A DNA stretch of 10,979 nucleotides from Stenotrophomonas sp. (GCA_003525885.1 DQIG01000001.1:1-10979); one strand, 5' to 3'. Shown: positions 1 through 6,665, counted from the first letter of the stretch. A program made the numbers and translations. The notes: a model not told the origin generated them from the sequence alone.

Positions 1-333
1 GGCGTGATGAACATCATGCTGGTGTCGGTGAAGGAGCGCGTGCGCGAGATTGGCGTGCGCCTGGCGGTGGGGGCGCGGCAGAGCGACATCCTGCGCCAGT
101 TCCTGATCGAGGCGGTGCTGATCTGCCTGTTCGGTGGCGTACTGGGCGTGCTGTTGGCCTTCGCCGTGGGTGCGCTGTCCAGCCTGCTGTCACTGGGTGT
201 GCCGTTCCTGTTCACGCCAGGGCCGGTGCTCGCTGCGCTGGCGTGTTCGTCTGCGATCGGGCTTGGCTTCGGCTACTTTCCCGCACGCAGCGCCGCGCAG
301 CTTGACCCGATGCAGGCATTGGCGGCGGAGTAG
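1..333 (+). CDS. MacB-type ABC transporter permease, C-terminal part (5' end outside window)
   Basis: The frame is open from the first base (GGC GTG ATG AAC) and ends at TAG 331-333, so about 110 C-terminal residues are present. The segment MNIMLVSVKERVREIGVRLA, followed by GA(R)xxDIxxQFLIEA, is the hallmark of the FtsX/MacB permease domain. Two hydrophobic membrane segments follow, around residues 39-60 and 72-95, and the protein ends with the typical PARxAAxLDPxxAL signature. MacB-type permeases sit in the inner membrane and drive export of peptides, macrolides or lipids with a MacA-like adaptor and an outer-membrane channel. The substrate cannot be read from this fragment. A lanthipeptide locus begins 170 bases downstream in the same direction, but it has its own promoter, so a role of this transporter in lanthipeptide export is only a possibility. 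Confidence 0.92.
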   Translation, partial: GVMNIMLVSVKERVREIGVRLAVGARQSDILRQFLIEAVLICLFGGVLGVLLAFAVGALSSLLSLGVPFLFTPGPVLAALACSSAIGLGFGYFPARSAAQLDPMQALAAE

Positions 334-384
334 GAATGAACGGGCGTGCGCGCTGATGAATAAATGGAAGCTTGATAATTCGAT

Positions 385-414
385 TTGACATCAAAAACCT
401 GTTGCTATTATAAG
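385..414 (+). promoter_or_regulatory. Candidate sigma-70 promoter for the lanthipeptide precursor
   Basis: There is a perfect -35 box TTGACA at 385-390. An extended AT stretch around 406-414 offers -10 choices: TATAAG at 409-414 (5/6 match, 18-bp spacer), TTATAA at 408-413 (17-bp spacer) or TATTAT at 406-411 (15-bp spacer). Transcription would begin near 420, leaving a 5' leader of about 80 bases before the precursor ATG at 504. A full-consensus -35 box is uncommon in such GC-rich DNA, so this may be a strong promoter. The start site is inferred, not seen. Confidence 0.6.
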
Positions 415-416
415 AA

Positions 417-464
417 ATACGCGGCGCGGGTATTTGTTGTGAATAATTATTGCGCGCGCCGTAT
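417..464 (+). promoter_or_regulatory. Imperfect hairpin at the predicted 5' end of the precursor mRNA
   Basis: ATACG (417-421) pairs with CGTAT (460-464) and GCGCG (424-428) pairs with CGCGC (453-457). Two mismatched positions separate the two helices, and the AT-rich loop is 24 nt. If transcription starts near 420, this hairpin lies at or near the 5' end of the transcript, where it could protect the mRNA. Its function is inferred and it may be a chance structure. Confidence 0.3.
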
Positions 465-490
465 TCAGCAGTGTTCATCCTCAATTGAAT

Positions 491-497
491 AAGGAAG
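491..497 (+). promoter_or_regulatory. Ribosome binding site of the precursor peptide
   Basis: AAGGAAG at 491-497 lies just upstream of the ATG at 504; the AAGGA core ends eight bases before it. This is a good Shine-Dalgarno sequence at proper spacing and supports translation of the 41-codon ORF despite its size. Confidence 0.7.
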
Positions 498-503
498 TGA
501 CGA

Positions 504-629
504 ATGAACAATGTACTTGCTCTGCAGGCCCTTGAAATCGAGTGCCTCGATATCTCTGAGACCTGCACCGCCTGCCTGTCGATAATCAGCTCGGACGCAG
601 GCATCGAAGACGGCATGGATCAAGCCTGA
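504..629 (+). CDS. Class III lanthipeptide precursor peptide (41 aa)
   Basis: This 41-codon ORF starts with ATG at 504, has a good Shine-Dalgarno sequence, and ends with TGA at 627-629. The N-terminal part, NNVLALQALEIE, matches the amphipathic leader helix with the L-x-L-Q motif that LanKC enzymes recognise in class III precursors. After an acidic stretch, the C-terminal part SETCTACLSIISSD (residues 18-31) is rich in Ser, Thr and Cys, as expected of a core to be dehydrated and cyclised; Cys14 lies before it. The tail is acidic (GIEDGMDQA). The next gene is a complete LanKC, which would phosphorylate and eliminate Ser/Thr and form (methyl)lanthionine with Cys21 and Cys24. The usual SxxSxxxC labionin motif is absent, while S18xxC21 could give a lanthionine ring. 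Leader cleavage site, ring pattern and activity are unknown. The context makes the precursor call fairly strong. Confidence 0.85.
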   Translation: MNNVLALQALEIECLDISETCTACLSIISSDAGIEDGMDQA

Positions 630-644
630 TCGATTTCACTGCCC

Positions 645-670
645 GTTGCCGAAGCGCGGTTTTCGGCAGC
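645..670 (+). terminator. Hairpin 1 between precursor and lanKC
   Basis: Bases 645-653 pair with 662-670 (nine pairs including one G-T wobble) around an 8-nt loop. The hairpin begins 15 bases after the precursor stop codon. No U-run follows directly, so it is more likely an mRNA-stabilising or attenuating structure than a full intrinsic terminator. Confidence 0.4.
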
Positions 671-690
671 ATGGGGTAGTTGATCCAACG

Positions 691-721
691 TGCGCCGCCG
701 GCATCTGTTGGCGGCGCATTT
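691..721 (+). terminator. Hairpin 2 between precursor and lanKC (likely partial terminator)
   Basis: TGCGCCGCC at 691-699 is perfectly complementary to GGCGGCGCA at 710-718. The 10-nt loop lies between them and a short TTT run (719-721) follows. The nine-pair GC-rich stem is the strongest hairpin in the gap. Such structures after lanthipeptide precursor genes commonly let part of the transcription stop, so that precursor outnumbers enzyme. The short T-run suggests leaky termination. Confidence 0.5.
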
Positions 722-791
722 GCACGCGATCTGGCGGGTAGTCCCGGCTTGCGGGTAGCTCCGGATCATTCCGGCCCGGACAGGGCGACAG

Positions 792-796
792 GGAGG
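792..796 (+). promoter_or_regulatory. Ribosome binding site that fixes the lanKC start
   Basis: GGAGG at 792-796 lies six bases upstream of GTG 803-805. This favours GTG 803 over the far-upstream TTG at 680, which lies before hairpin 2, and over the in-frame ATG codons at 824 and 836, which have no comparable site. Confidence 0.75.
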
Positions 797-802
797 TTCT
801 TC

Positions 803-3511
803 GTGGTCGATACAACGGCACGGATGTATACGTTGATGGACGATGTCCATTTCGAGAACATCGAACGCTATACGCCGACGGAAGAGTACTCATCGATTGC
901 ACGCCGCCTGCTGCCAGCCGACTGGCGGCTGCAGCCGCACGGATTCTGGACGCAATGCCGGCCGCCAGGATGGCAGAGCCGCTCCCATGGTTGGAAGATC
1001 CACATATCCAGCATCCCGGAGAACGCCGAAGAAACCATTGTGCTTGCATGCGAGGAGATCGCGGCCGTGGGTGCCATGTTCAAGTTCTGCTCCGATCCGC
1101 GCATGCTGGCGATGTCGCTTGGAAAGGGCTGGTCGAGGTTCCAGCTCGGAAAGTTCATCACACTCTATCCTGCAGACGAGGCCCAGTTCCTCGGCCTGCT
1201 TGAGCAGCTGCATTTGCGCACGCAGCACCTGGGTGGACCGCACATTCTTACTGATCGGCCCTACAAGGGCAGCAGCGTTGTCTATTATCGCTACGGCGCC
1301 CATGCAGAGGGCTTTCGACCCGACATCTACGGCAACCGGCAGCAGGGGTTCAGGTTGGAGGATGGCTCTTGGCACGACGACGTGCGCGGAGCTCACTTCC
1401 GGCTTCCCCCTGGATGCACGGACCCGGTCGACCATCTGCAGAACGCTGCGGCCGACCCGCCCCCGGCGGATATCCTTCTCAATCAGCGCTACAGGGTGCT
1501 GGGCGCGCTTAAGTTCAATGGAACCGGCGGTATCTATCATGGCGTGGATACCGAAACCGGCCAGCGGATCGTAATTCGCGAGGTGCGCGGTTTTGCAGGG
1601 GCAATGCCGGTCGCTGCACCGCACGTGCTTTTGGGGGGTATCCAGCGTGAGGCCCGAATCCTGCAGAAGCTGTCCGGCACCGGCCTGGTGCCCGAGTTCG
1701 TGGCCTTGTTCAAGGAATGGAACAACTGGTTCCTTGTCGAGGAACAACTGGAGGCTTCGACGCTGTGGGACAGCGCGATGGATTTCTACTTCTCCGAGGA
1801 ACTGCAGACAGCAGCCGATGGTTTCGGCCGGATCCGCGAGAAGATCATCCGCATCGGCGAAGCGCTGTCCATCATTCACTCGCGCGGCGTCGTGCTGCGC
1901 GACCTGACCCGTAGCAATGTGATGTTCACGGCTACTGGGCACGTGAAGTTCATCGACCTGGAGTTCGCGCATGAGATCGGTGTTGACGACCGTTGGGTGA
2001 AAGGGTGGACGCCCGGCTATGCGTCTGCGGAACAGCGTGCGTCGCGCAGGCCGACGGTGCAGGAGGATCACTACGCGTTGGGCGTGCTGATCCTGGATAT
2101 GCTCACCTTCTGTGCCTCCGGCCTTGATCTGGCGCGCGCGCAGATCATCGATGGAAAGCTGCCGCAGGTGCTGGCCGATCTGGGCCTGCCTGCCGCTCTG
2201 CGCGATATCGTGACCGGCCTGACCGATCCGGATGCGGACAGGCGCTGGGACATTGCCATGGCGTTGGAGGCGCTCCGGAGAATCGAGACGCCATCGCCAC
2301 GCCGGGTGATGTTCCCGTCCCGCCAGGAGTTGCTGGCCGCGCCGGCGCCAATGCCTGCAACCTGCAAGGGCCTGCAGCACATCCTTTCGGGCCTGACGGA
2401 CTATCTGCACTCCGTTGCGGACACTGGGCGCGAAGATCGCCTCTGGCCAGCAGGACCGCAGCTGTTCTTCACCAATCCCGTGTCCCTTCAGTTTGGCGCA
2501 ACCGGTACCGCGTGGTTCCTGCTGCAGCATGAAGGGCACCTGGCCCCGGAAATCCTTGACTGGATCCAGAACAGGGCGGTCAGCGAGCGGTGCCCGCCAG
2601 GACTGTACTCCGGGATTGCCGGTGTCTGCCTGCTGTTGTTGCAGGCCGGGAGGCCCGAGGCTGCGATGCGGATGCGTGCCCGCATCGCTCAATCGGGCGA
2701 CGCACAGACAACGCCCAGCTTGTACTTTGGTGCGGCCGGGCAAGGGTTGATGGAGCTGCACTTCTGGCAGGCCACCGGTGACAGCGCGCACCTTTCTGCA
2801 GCGATCAGCATCGGCGAGCGCCTGCTTGAGAATTCCCTGCTGACTTCCCAGGGGCGATGCTGGTCCTGGCAGGGGAAGGTCTTTCTTGGATTGGGCGATG
2901 GTCAATCCGGGATTGCGCTGTTTCTCACCTACCTGGGCGTGGCCAGCAGCGACGCTCGCTTCCTGCGCGCAGCATCGGAGGCGCTGGATTTCGATATTTC
3001 CCACGGCGTCCGCGTAGCCGGGCGCCTGTTCTGGAAAAATCTGGCCGGAGCCCCCGCCAACGCGAGCAACTCCCCGCACACGCGCTTCGGTGCAGCCGGC
3101 ATCGGTGCCGCCTGCCTTCGGCATTTCGCGGCAACCGGTGAGGTGCGCTATCGCGACATCGCCCTGGAGTGTGCCTATTCGGTTCGCTCAAGGGTGACCA
3201 ACAAGCTGTGGCAGGAAAGTGGCAATGCCGGTTTCGGCGAATACCTGCTGGATATGGCCCACTTCCTGCGGGATGAGCGCTACGCGAATGCGGCGTTCCA
3301 TCACGCCGAGGCCATCGCGCAACATGCCATTCCAATGCCTGTCGGGATGGCATTCGCAGGCCCGGCACACCACCGGATCTGCAATGAGTACAGTGTGGGT
3401 GGAGCGGGGATCGGCATTTTCCTGGATCGGCTGTTGAAGCGATCTCCACGCTTGCTGATGCTGGATGGACTGCTTGATCGGCAGTCGGGCTGGGCCCCCC
3501 GCTCTGCATGA
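803..3511 (+). CDS. lanKC: Class III lanthionine synthetase LanKC
   Basis: The protein has 902 residues, normal for the family, and starts at GTG 803 behind GGAGG. It has three domains. The N-terminal phospho-Ser/Thr lyase (about 20-215) carries WKIHISS, GKFITLYP, GPHILTDRP and VVYYRYGAH. The Ser/Thr kinase-like domain (about 230-495) has a glycine-rich loop (GTGGIY), catalytic D367 and N372 in LRDLTRSN, and metal-binding D385 in DLE, the usual LanKC variant of DFG. The LanC-like cyclase (about 520-895) has repeated GxAG/GxGG elements such as SGIAGVC, FGAAGIG and GGAGIG. It lacks the Cys-Cys-His zinc ligands of LanC (there is no WC or CHG motif), which marks class III rather than class IV LanL. 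The enzyme is predicted to phosphorylate precursor Ser/Thr, eliminate phosphate and add Cys thiols in the cytoplasm. The VAIK-type lysine is Arg259 (IVIREVR). The precursor gene lies 173 bases upstream. Confidence 0.95.
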   Translation: MVDTTARMYTLMDDVHFENIERYTPTEEYSSIARRLLPADWRLQPHGFWTQCRPPGWQSRSHGWKIHISSIPENAEETIVLACEEIAAVGAMFKFCSDPRMLAMSLGKGWSRFQLGKFITLYPADEAQFLGLLEQLHLRTQHLGGPHILTDRPYKGSSVVYYRYGAHAEGFRPDIYGNRQQGFRLEDGSWHDDVRGAHFRLPPGCTDPVDHLQNAAADPPPADILLNQRYRVLGALKFNGTGGIYHGVDTETGQRIVIREVRGFAGAMPVAAPHVLLGGIQREARILQKLSGTGLVPEFVALFKEWNNWFLVEEQLEASTLWDSAMDFYFSEELQTAADGFGRIREKIIRIGEALSIIHSRGVVLRDLTRSNVMFTATGHVKFIDLEFAHEIGVDDRWVKGWTPGYASAEQRASRRPTVQEDHYALGVLILDMLTFCASGLDLARAQIIDGKLPQVLADLGLPAALRDIVTGLTDPDADRRWDIAMALEALRRIETPSPRRVMFPSRQELLAAPAPMPATCKGLQHILSGLTDYLHSVADTGREDRLWPAGPQLFFTNPVSLQFGATGTAWFLLQHEGHLAPEILDWIQNRAVSERCPPGLYSGIAGVCLLLLQAGRPEAAMRMRARIAQSGDAQTTPSLYFGAAGQGLMELHFWQATGDSAHLSAAISIGERLLENSLLTSQGRCWSWQGKVFLGLGDGQSGIALFLTYLGVASSDARFLRAASEALDFDISHGVRVAGRLFWKNLAGAPANASNSPHTRFGAAGIGAACLRHFAATGEVRYRDIALECAYSVRSRVTNKLWQESGNAGFGEYLLDMAHFLRDERYANAAFHHAEAIAQHAIPMPVGMAFAGPAHHRICNEYSVGGAGIGIFLDRLLKRSPRLLMLDGLLDRQSGWAPRSA

Positions 3512-3558
3512 GGCGCCCCGTTCCATCGTAGGATCAGACTGCATCCGAGGGCGCGCCT
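3511..3558. terminator. Weak hairpin between convergent lanKC and the cyclase gene
   Basis: AGGCGC-CCC (3511-3519) can pair with GGG-C-GCGCCT (3549-3558), with one bulged base and a 29-nt loop. It spans the 45-base gap between two convergent genes and would work in both directions. There is no T-run and the loop is large, so this is a tentative terminator. Confidence 0.25.
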
Positions 3559-5269
3559 AGTCCTCGAGTGGTCTTGTATCGCGGCGCACCCGTGATCGCT
3601 CGCGATACAGCCGGCTGTCGGCACGCTGCAGCGTGTCGGCCACCGACTCGCCCGGTGCATGGTGGGTCGCACCCAGCGAGAACGGCGTAGGCGAGCGGCC
3701 GGCCTGCTGCATGTACCACTGTTCCAGCGCGCCCAGCCGCCCCGGCGGCGGCGAGGTCAATACCACCATGAACTCGTCGCCACCCATGCGCACCACATGT
3801 TCTGCGGCGCCCAGCGGAGCGCGCAGGAACGCGGCGAACTCCGCCAGCACGGTGTCGCCGCGGGCGTGGCCCTGGGTGTCGTTGATCTGCTTGAAATGGT
3901 CGAGATCGAACATCAGGCAGGCCCATGGCTGGTCGGCCAGTTCGTCCAGGCGGGGCAGGAAGCGGCGGTTGTAGCTCTGGGTGAGGGGATCCTTGAACGA
4001 CATCTCGCGCAGCTGCTGTTCCTGCATCCGCAGTGCCGTCACGTCCTGCGCATGGCCCAGCACGTAGGGGGGATTGGCTTCGCTGTCGAGCACATTGTGA
4101 TAGGCCCAGAAGTGGCGGGTGCCATCAGCGGCGATCAGTTCGATCACGCCGGCATCGGTGTGGTTGGCCGCGATGCGTGCGAGATACGCCTTGAAGGCGG
4201 CACGCTTCTCCGCTGGCATCAGGTCACACAGGCTGCGACCGACCATGTATCCCTCATCGAAACCCAGCGACTGCACCGCCGCCGGGTTCACCGAGGTCAG
4301 CACGCCTTCCAGCGTATGCGTGCAGATCAGGCCCAGGCTGTAATGGAACAACCGCCGATAGCGGGTCTCGCTCGCCTCCAGCGCATCCAGGGCGGCGCGC
4401 TCTTCGGTGATGTCCTGGATGGCACCGACCAGGCGCGGGCGGCCATTCACCTGCTGGCGGCTGCCGACGACGCGGGTCCAGATGCTGCGCCCGTCGGCCG
4501 TGGTCATTGGCAGCTGCACTTCCCACGAGGTGCCTTCATCGATGCAGCGCTGCACGGCGGTGCGAATGATGTTGCGGCTGTCTTGGCGATAGAACGACAG
4601 GGCCGTTTCCAGCGTGGGCTGGTAGTTGGCACGTACGCCGTGGATCAGCTTGGTCTCGCGGGTCCAGCGCACCTCGTTGCCGGCCAGGTCCAGCTCCCAG
4701 CCACCGACGCGCGCGGCGCGGTTGGTGCGCTCCAGGAAATCCTCGCTGCGCTTCAGTTCACGATGCAACGCCTTGGCCTGGCCCACCTGTGCCAGCAGCG
4801 TGCTGCGCTGTTCCAGCACCTGGGTGGTGACCCGGGCCAGGTGCACCATCAGCTCGCGCTGCGACGGTGACAGCACACCCGGCATGGCATCGAGCAGGCA
4901 CAGCGTGCCGATGCGCGCCCCATGCGCCGAGCCCAGCGAGATACCGGCGTAGTGGCGAATGCGCGGGCCGCCGGTCACCAGCGGATTGGTGGAAAAGCGA
5001 GGGTCCTGGCGCGCGTCGGGAATCTCGAACAGTTCGTCCTGGCGGATCGCATGGGTGCAGAACGAAATCTCGCGGGCCGTCTCGCTGACGCCCTCCAGCC
5101 CGATGTTGGCCTTGAACCATTGGCGCTCGTCGGCCACGACCGAGATCAGCGCCATGGTCATGCCGGTCGCTGCGCGGGCCGCGGCGACGATGGCATCGAA
5201 CACCGGCTCGGGCGGCGTATCGAGCAGGCTGAGTCTGTCGATTTCAAGCAGTCGGTCGGCTTCGTCCAT
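3557..5269 (-). CDS. GAF-PAS-PAS-GGDEF diguanylate cyclase
   Basis: The 570-residue protein has no signal peptide or membrane segment, so it is predicted to be cytoplasmic. Domains in order: GAF (about 20-150, opening with the family-typical LLDTPPEPVFD); a PAS/PAC unit (about 178-290); a second PAS (about 298-415); and a GGDEF domain (about 424-565). The catalytic signature GGDEF is intact at residues 496-500, preceded by FDLDHFKQIND, so it should make cyclic di-GMP from two GTP in response to a ligand or redox signal. Residues 487-490 read GAAE where the inhibitory I-site RxxD is expected, so product feedback appears absent. The stretch between GGDEF and the SLGATHHA strand is shorter than usual. 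The ATG at 5269 fits the family start, although I see no good Shine-Dalgarno sequence. The sensed signal is unknown. Confidence 0.93.
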   Translation of the reverse strand: MDEADRLLEIDRLSLLDTPPEPVFDAIVAAARAATGMTMALISVVADERQWFKANIGLEGVSETAREISFCTHAIRQDELFEIPDARQDPRFSTNPLVTGGPRIRHYAGISLGSAHGARIGTLCLLDAMPGVLSPSQRELMVHLARVTTQVLEQRSTLLAQVGQAKALHRELKRSEDFLERTNRAARVGGWELDLAGNEVRWTRETKLIHGVRANYQPTLETALSFYRQDSRNIIRTAVQRCIDEGTSWEVQLPMTTADGRSIWTRVVGSRQQVNGRPRLVGAIQDITEERAALDALEASETRYRRLFHYSLGLICTHTLEGVLTSVNPAAVQSLGFDEGYMVGRSLCDLMPAEKRAAFKAYLARIAANHTDAGVIELIAADGTRHFWAYHNVLDSEANPPYVLGHAQDVTALRMQEQQLREMSFKDPLTQSYNRRFLPRLDELADQPWACLMFDLDHFKQINDTQGHARGDTVLAEFAAFLRAPLGAAEHVVRMGGDEFMVVLTSPPPGRLGALEQWYMQQAGRSPTPFSLGATHHAPGESVADTLQRADSRLYRERSRVRRDTRPLED

Positions 5270-5366
5270 GGCGCGTGGCGTGGCTGGGGGCGAGGGCAGT
5301 AACGGCTGGCGTCGGCATCAGGTTACGTCAGCAGGTGTTATCTATCGCCACGGAAGGGTGATGTGG

Positions 5367-5413
5367 GTGTGAGTCCTGGCAGGCCCTGATCAGCGCTGTG
5401 ATCGGACTCACAC
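5367..5413. repeat. Long inverted repeat in the gap upstream of the cyclase gene
   Basis: GTGTGAGTCC (5367-5376) is perfectly repeated inverted as GGACTCACAC (5404-5413). Inside it, GATCA (5388-5392) pairs with TGATC (5399-5403), directly abutting the right outer arm. Together they form a 15-pair stem with an 11-nt left-side bulge and a 6-nt loop. It lies between the M23 gene end and the cyclase start, both on the minus strand. It could be a terminator for the former or a regulatory site for the latter. No T-run follows on either strand. It does not start with GTAG as the SMAG repeats of Stenotrophomonas do. Confidence 0.5.
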
Positions 5414-5479
5414 ATTGCCGATGGCGGGCGTTGCTGGATCGTGGCCGCGCAGCACCGGCGAACCCCTGTCCGCGATCTA

Positions 5480-6664
5480 TCAGAAGCCGATCACCACATC
5501 GTTGAGTGGCAGTTGCTGCTGGCGTCGCTCTGCGGGCAGCGCGGTCCAGGGCTCACCCTGGCCGAACAGCTGCGCCTCGGTTTCCGGGCCGAAATACTGG
5601 AACCGATCGAAGACATAGGGAATGCCCTCCGAGCCTTCGAAGCGGACACCGTTGGACAGCTGGAAGTGCAGGTGGGGCGCCGCGGAGTTGCCCGACTGGC
5701 CCAGTTCACCCAGCGCCTGCCCGCGCTGCACGCGCTGGCCGGGCTTCACCTTGATGCTGCCCGTGCGCAGGTGGGCATAGCTGGCGAACACCCCCGGCGA
5801 AATTTCCAGCACCACGTAATTGCCGAACAGGCCGTGGCTGGTCAGGGATGCCGGCTCGGGTTGCGGGGTCAGCGGAGGATGCTCCGGCTCGCCATCGCGT
5901 ACATCGCGGACCACACCGTCCGCCACGGCAATCACCGGCGCGGCGTAGCCCACCCAATCCGGGTGGCGGGTGCTCTGAAGGCGCTCGGGAGTGGCATGGA
6001 CCGCGCGGCCCTTTGCGTCCACACCAACCAGATCGAGTGCGAACCGCTGCGGGATGGTCAGCGCGCCATTCACCGCCACCAGGCTGCCCCAATGGTGCGA
6101 CTGCGCGGCGCCGGGGCCTTCATGCGCGAGCCAGCGGCCACCGCGTAGGGGTGGCCCGAGCACCGGCAGCGCCGGTGTGGCGACGTCGACCGCGGCGCCA
6201 TCAAGCGTGGTGATTCCGGCCTTTTCCGTGGCGAAATCGATGTGGTGGCGGAGCACCTGGGGAATTGGTGCTTCCGCTGGCAGTGTCAGCCAGACGAACA
6301 GGACCAGACGCTTGCCGGCCGCGATCGATGGTGGCGCGCCATCTGCAGCGACAGGGCGCGCCCATGCGGCCAATGCACTGGCGTCCATGCTCAGCAGTGG
6401 CGAGGGAGAGCTGTCCGCGAACACCTGCAGCCCTTGCGGCCGCAGCGTGCCGGTGTCGCCGTAGAAATTGCTGAGATGCAGTTCATAGGCAAGATGACGT
6501 GCACCGTCACTGCCGGTGAACGGCGCGGGCACGAATGGTACGCGCGCCTCGACCGGTGCCAACGGCGGTGTTGCTGCGGGTGCTGCATCGACTACCGCGC
6601 CGGGCAGCAGCGCTGCCAGCAGCAGCCAACGGGCGATGCCAGGCGGGTTGCGGGGACAGGACAC
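5480..6664 (-). CDS. Secreted M23-family metallopeptidase-like protein
   Basis: With GTG at 6664 the protein has 394 residues and a clean Sec signal peptide (basic start, then WLLLAALLPGAVVDA, cleavage before APAATPP). AAGGGG at 6672-6677 lies seven bases upstream, and the start is one base after the stop of the preceding gene. An ATG at 6712 is also in frame but would overlap the previous gene by 47 bases and give an odd signal peptide. The C-terminal half is an M23 (LytM/lysostaphin-like) fold: D211 in QRFALDLVG, then VIAVADGVV, H298 in YAHLRTG, GQRVQRGQALGELGQSG, and H331/H333 in PHLHFQL. M23 enzymes cut peptidoglycan cross-bridges or small Gly-rich peptides. Here the first zinc His of HxGxD is Arg207, so activity may be altered. 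The N-terminal 160 residues are a domain I do not recognise. It probably acts in the periplasm or outside the cell. Confidence 0.87.
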   Translation of the reverse strand: MSCPRNPPGIARWLLLAALLPGAVVDAAPAATPPLAPVEARVPFVPAPFTGSDGARHLAYELHLSNFYGDTGTLRPQGLQVFADSSPSPLLSMDASALAAWARPVAADGAPPSIAAGKRLVLFVWLTLPAEAPIPQVLRHHIDFATEKAGITTLDGAAVDVATPALPVLGPPLRGGRWLAHEGPGAAQSHHWGSLVAVNGALTIPQRFALDLVGVDAKGRAVHATPERLQSTRHPDWVGYAAPVIAVADGVVRDVRDGEPEHPPLTPQPEPASLTSHGLFGNYVVLEISPGVFASYAHLRTGSIKVKPGQRVQRGQALGELGQSGNSAAPHLHFQLSNGVRFEGSEGIPYVFDRFQYFGPETEAQLFGQGEPWTALPAERRQQQLPLNDVVIGF

Positions 6665-6665
6665 T

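Larger units (their letters stand above)
334..503 (+). promoter_or_regulatory. AT-rich intergenic leader region of the lanthipeptide locus
   Basis: This gap is markedly richer in A and T than its surroundings. It holds no convincing gene; the only small ORF is a 10-codon one at 356-388. It contains the candidate promoter at 385-414, an imperfect hairpin at 417-464 and the precursor ribosome binding site at 491-497. I see no clear terminator for the upstream permease gene, so read-through from that gene is possible. Confidence 0.55.

Noticed and set aside
356..388. 10-codon ORF in the AT-rich gap as a second peptide
   Set aside because: It has no leader motif, Cys or good ribosome site, and it overlaps the -35 promoter box.
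437..442. TTGTGA as a CRP-like half site
   Set aside because: Only one half is present, with no matching second half at proper spacing, and it lies downstream of the predicted start.
680..802. Longer lanKC start at TTG 680
   Set aside because: It would translate through hairpin 2 and add 41 residues unlike the family. GTG 803 has GGAGG at ideal spacing.
890..3124. 744-codon open frame on the minus strand within lanKC
   Set aside because: It is antisense to an unmistakable LanKC, has no recognisable domain, and is rich in Arg/Gln/Gly/His as expected of a GC-rich shadow frame.
3659..4870. 403-codon open frame on the plus strand opposite the diguanylate cyclase
   Set aside because: The minus strand has an intact GAF-PAS-PAS-GGDEF protein; the opposite frame has no domain and is a codon-bias artefact.
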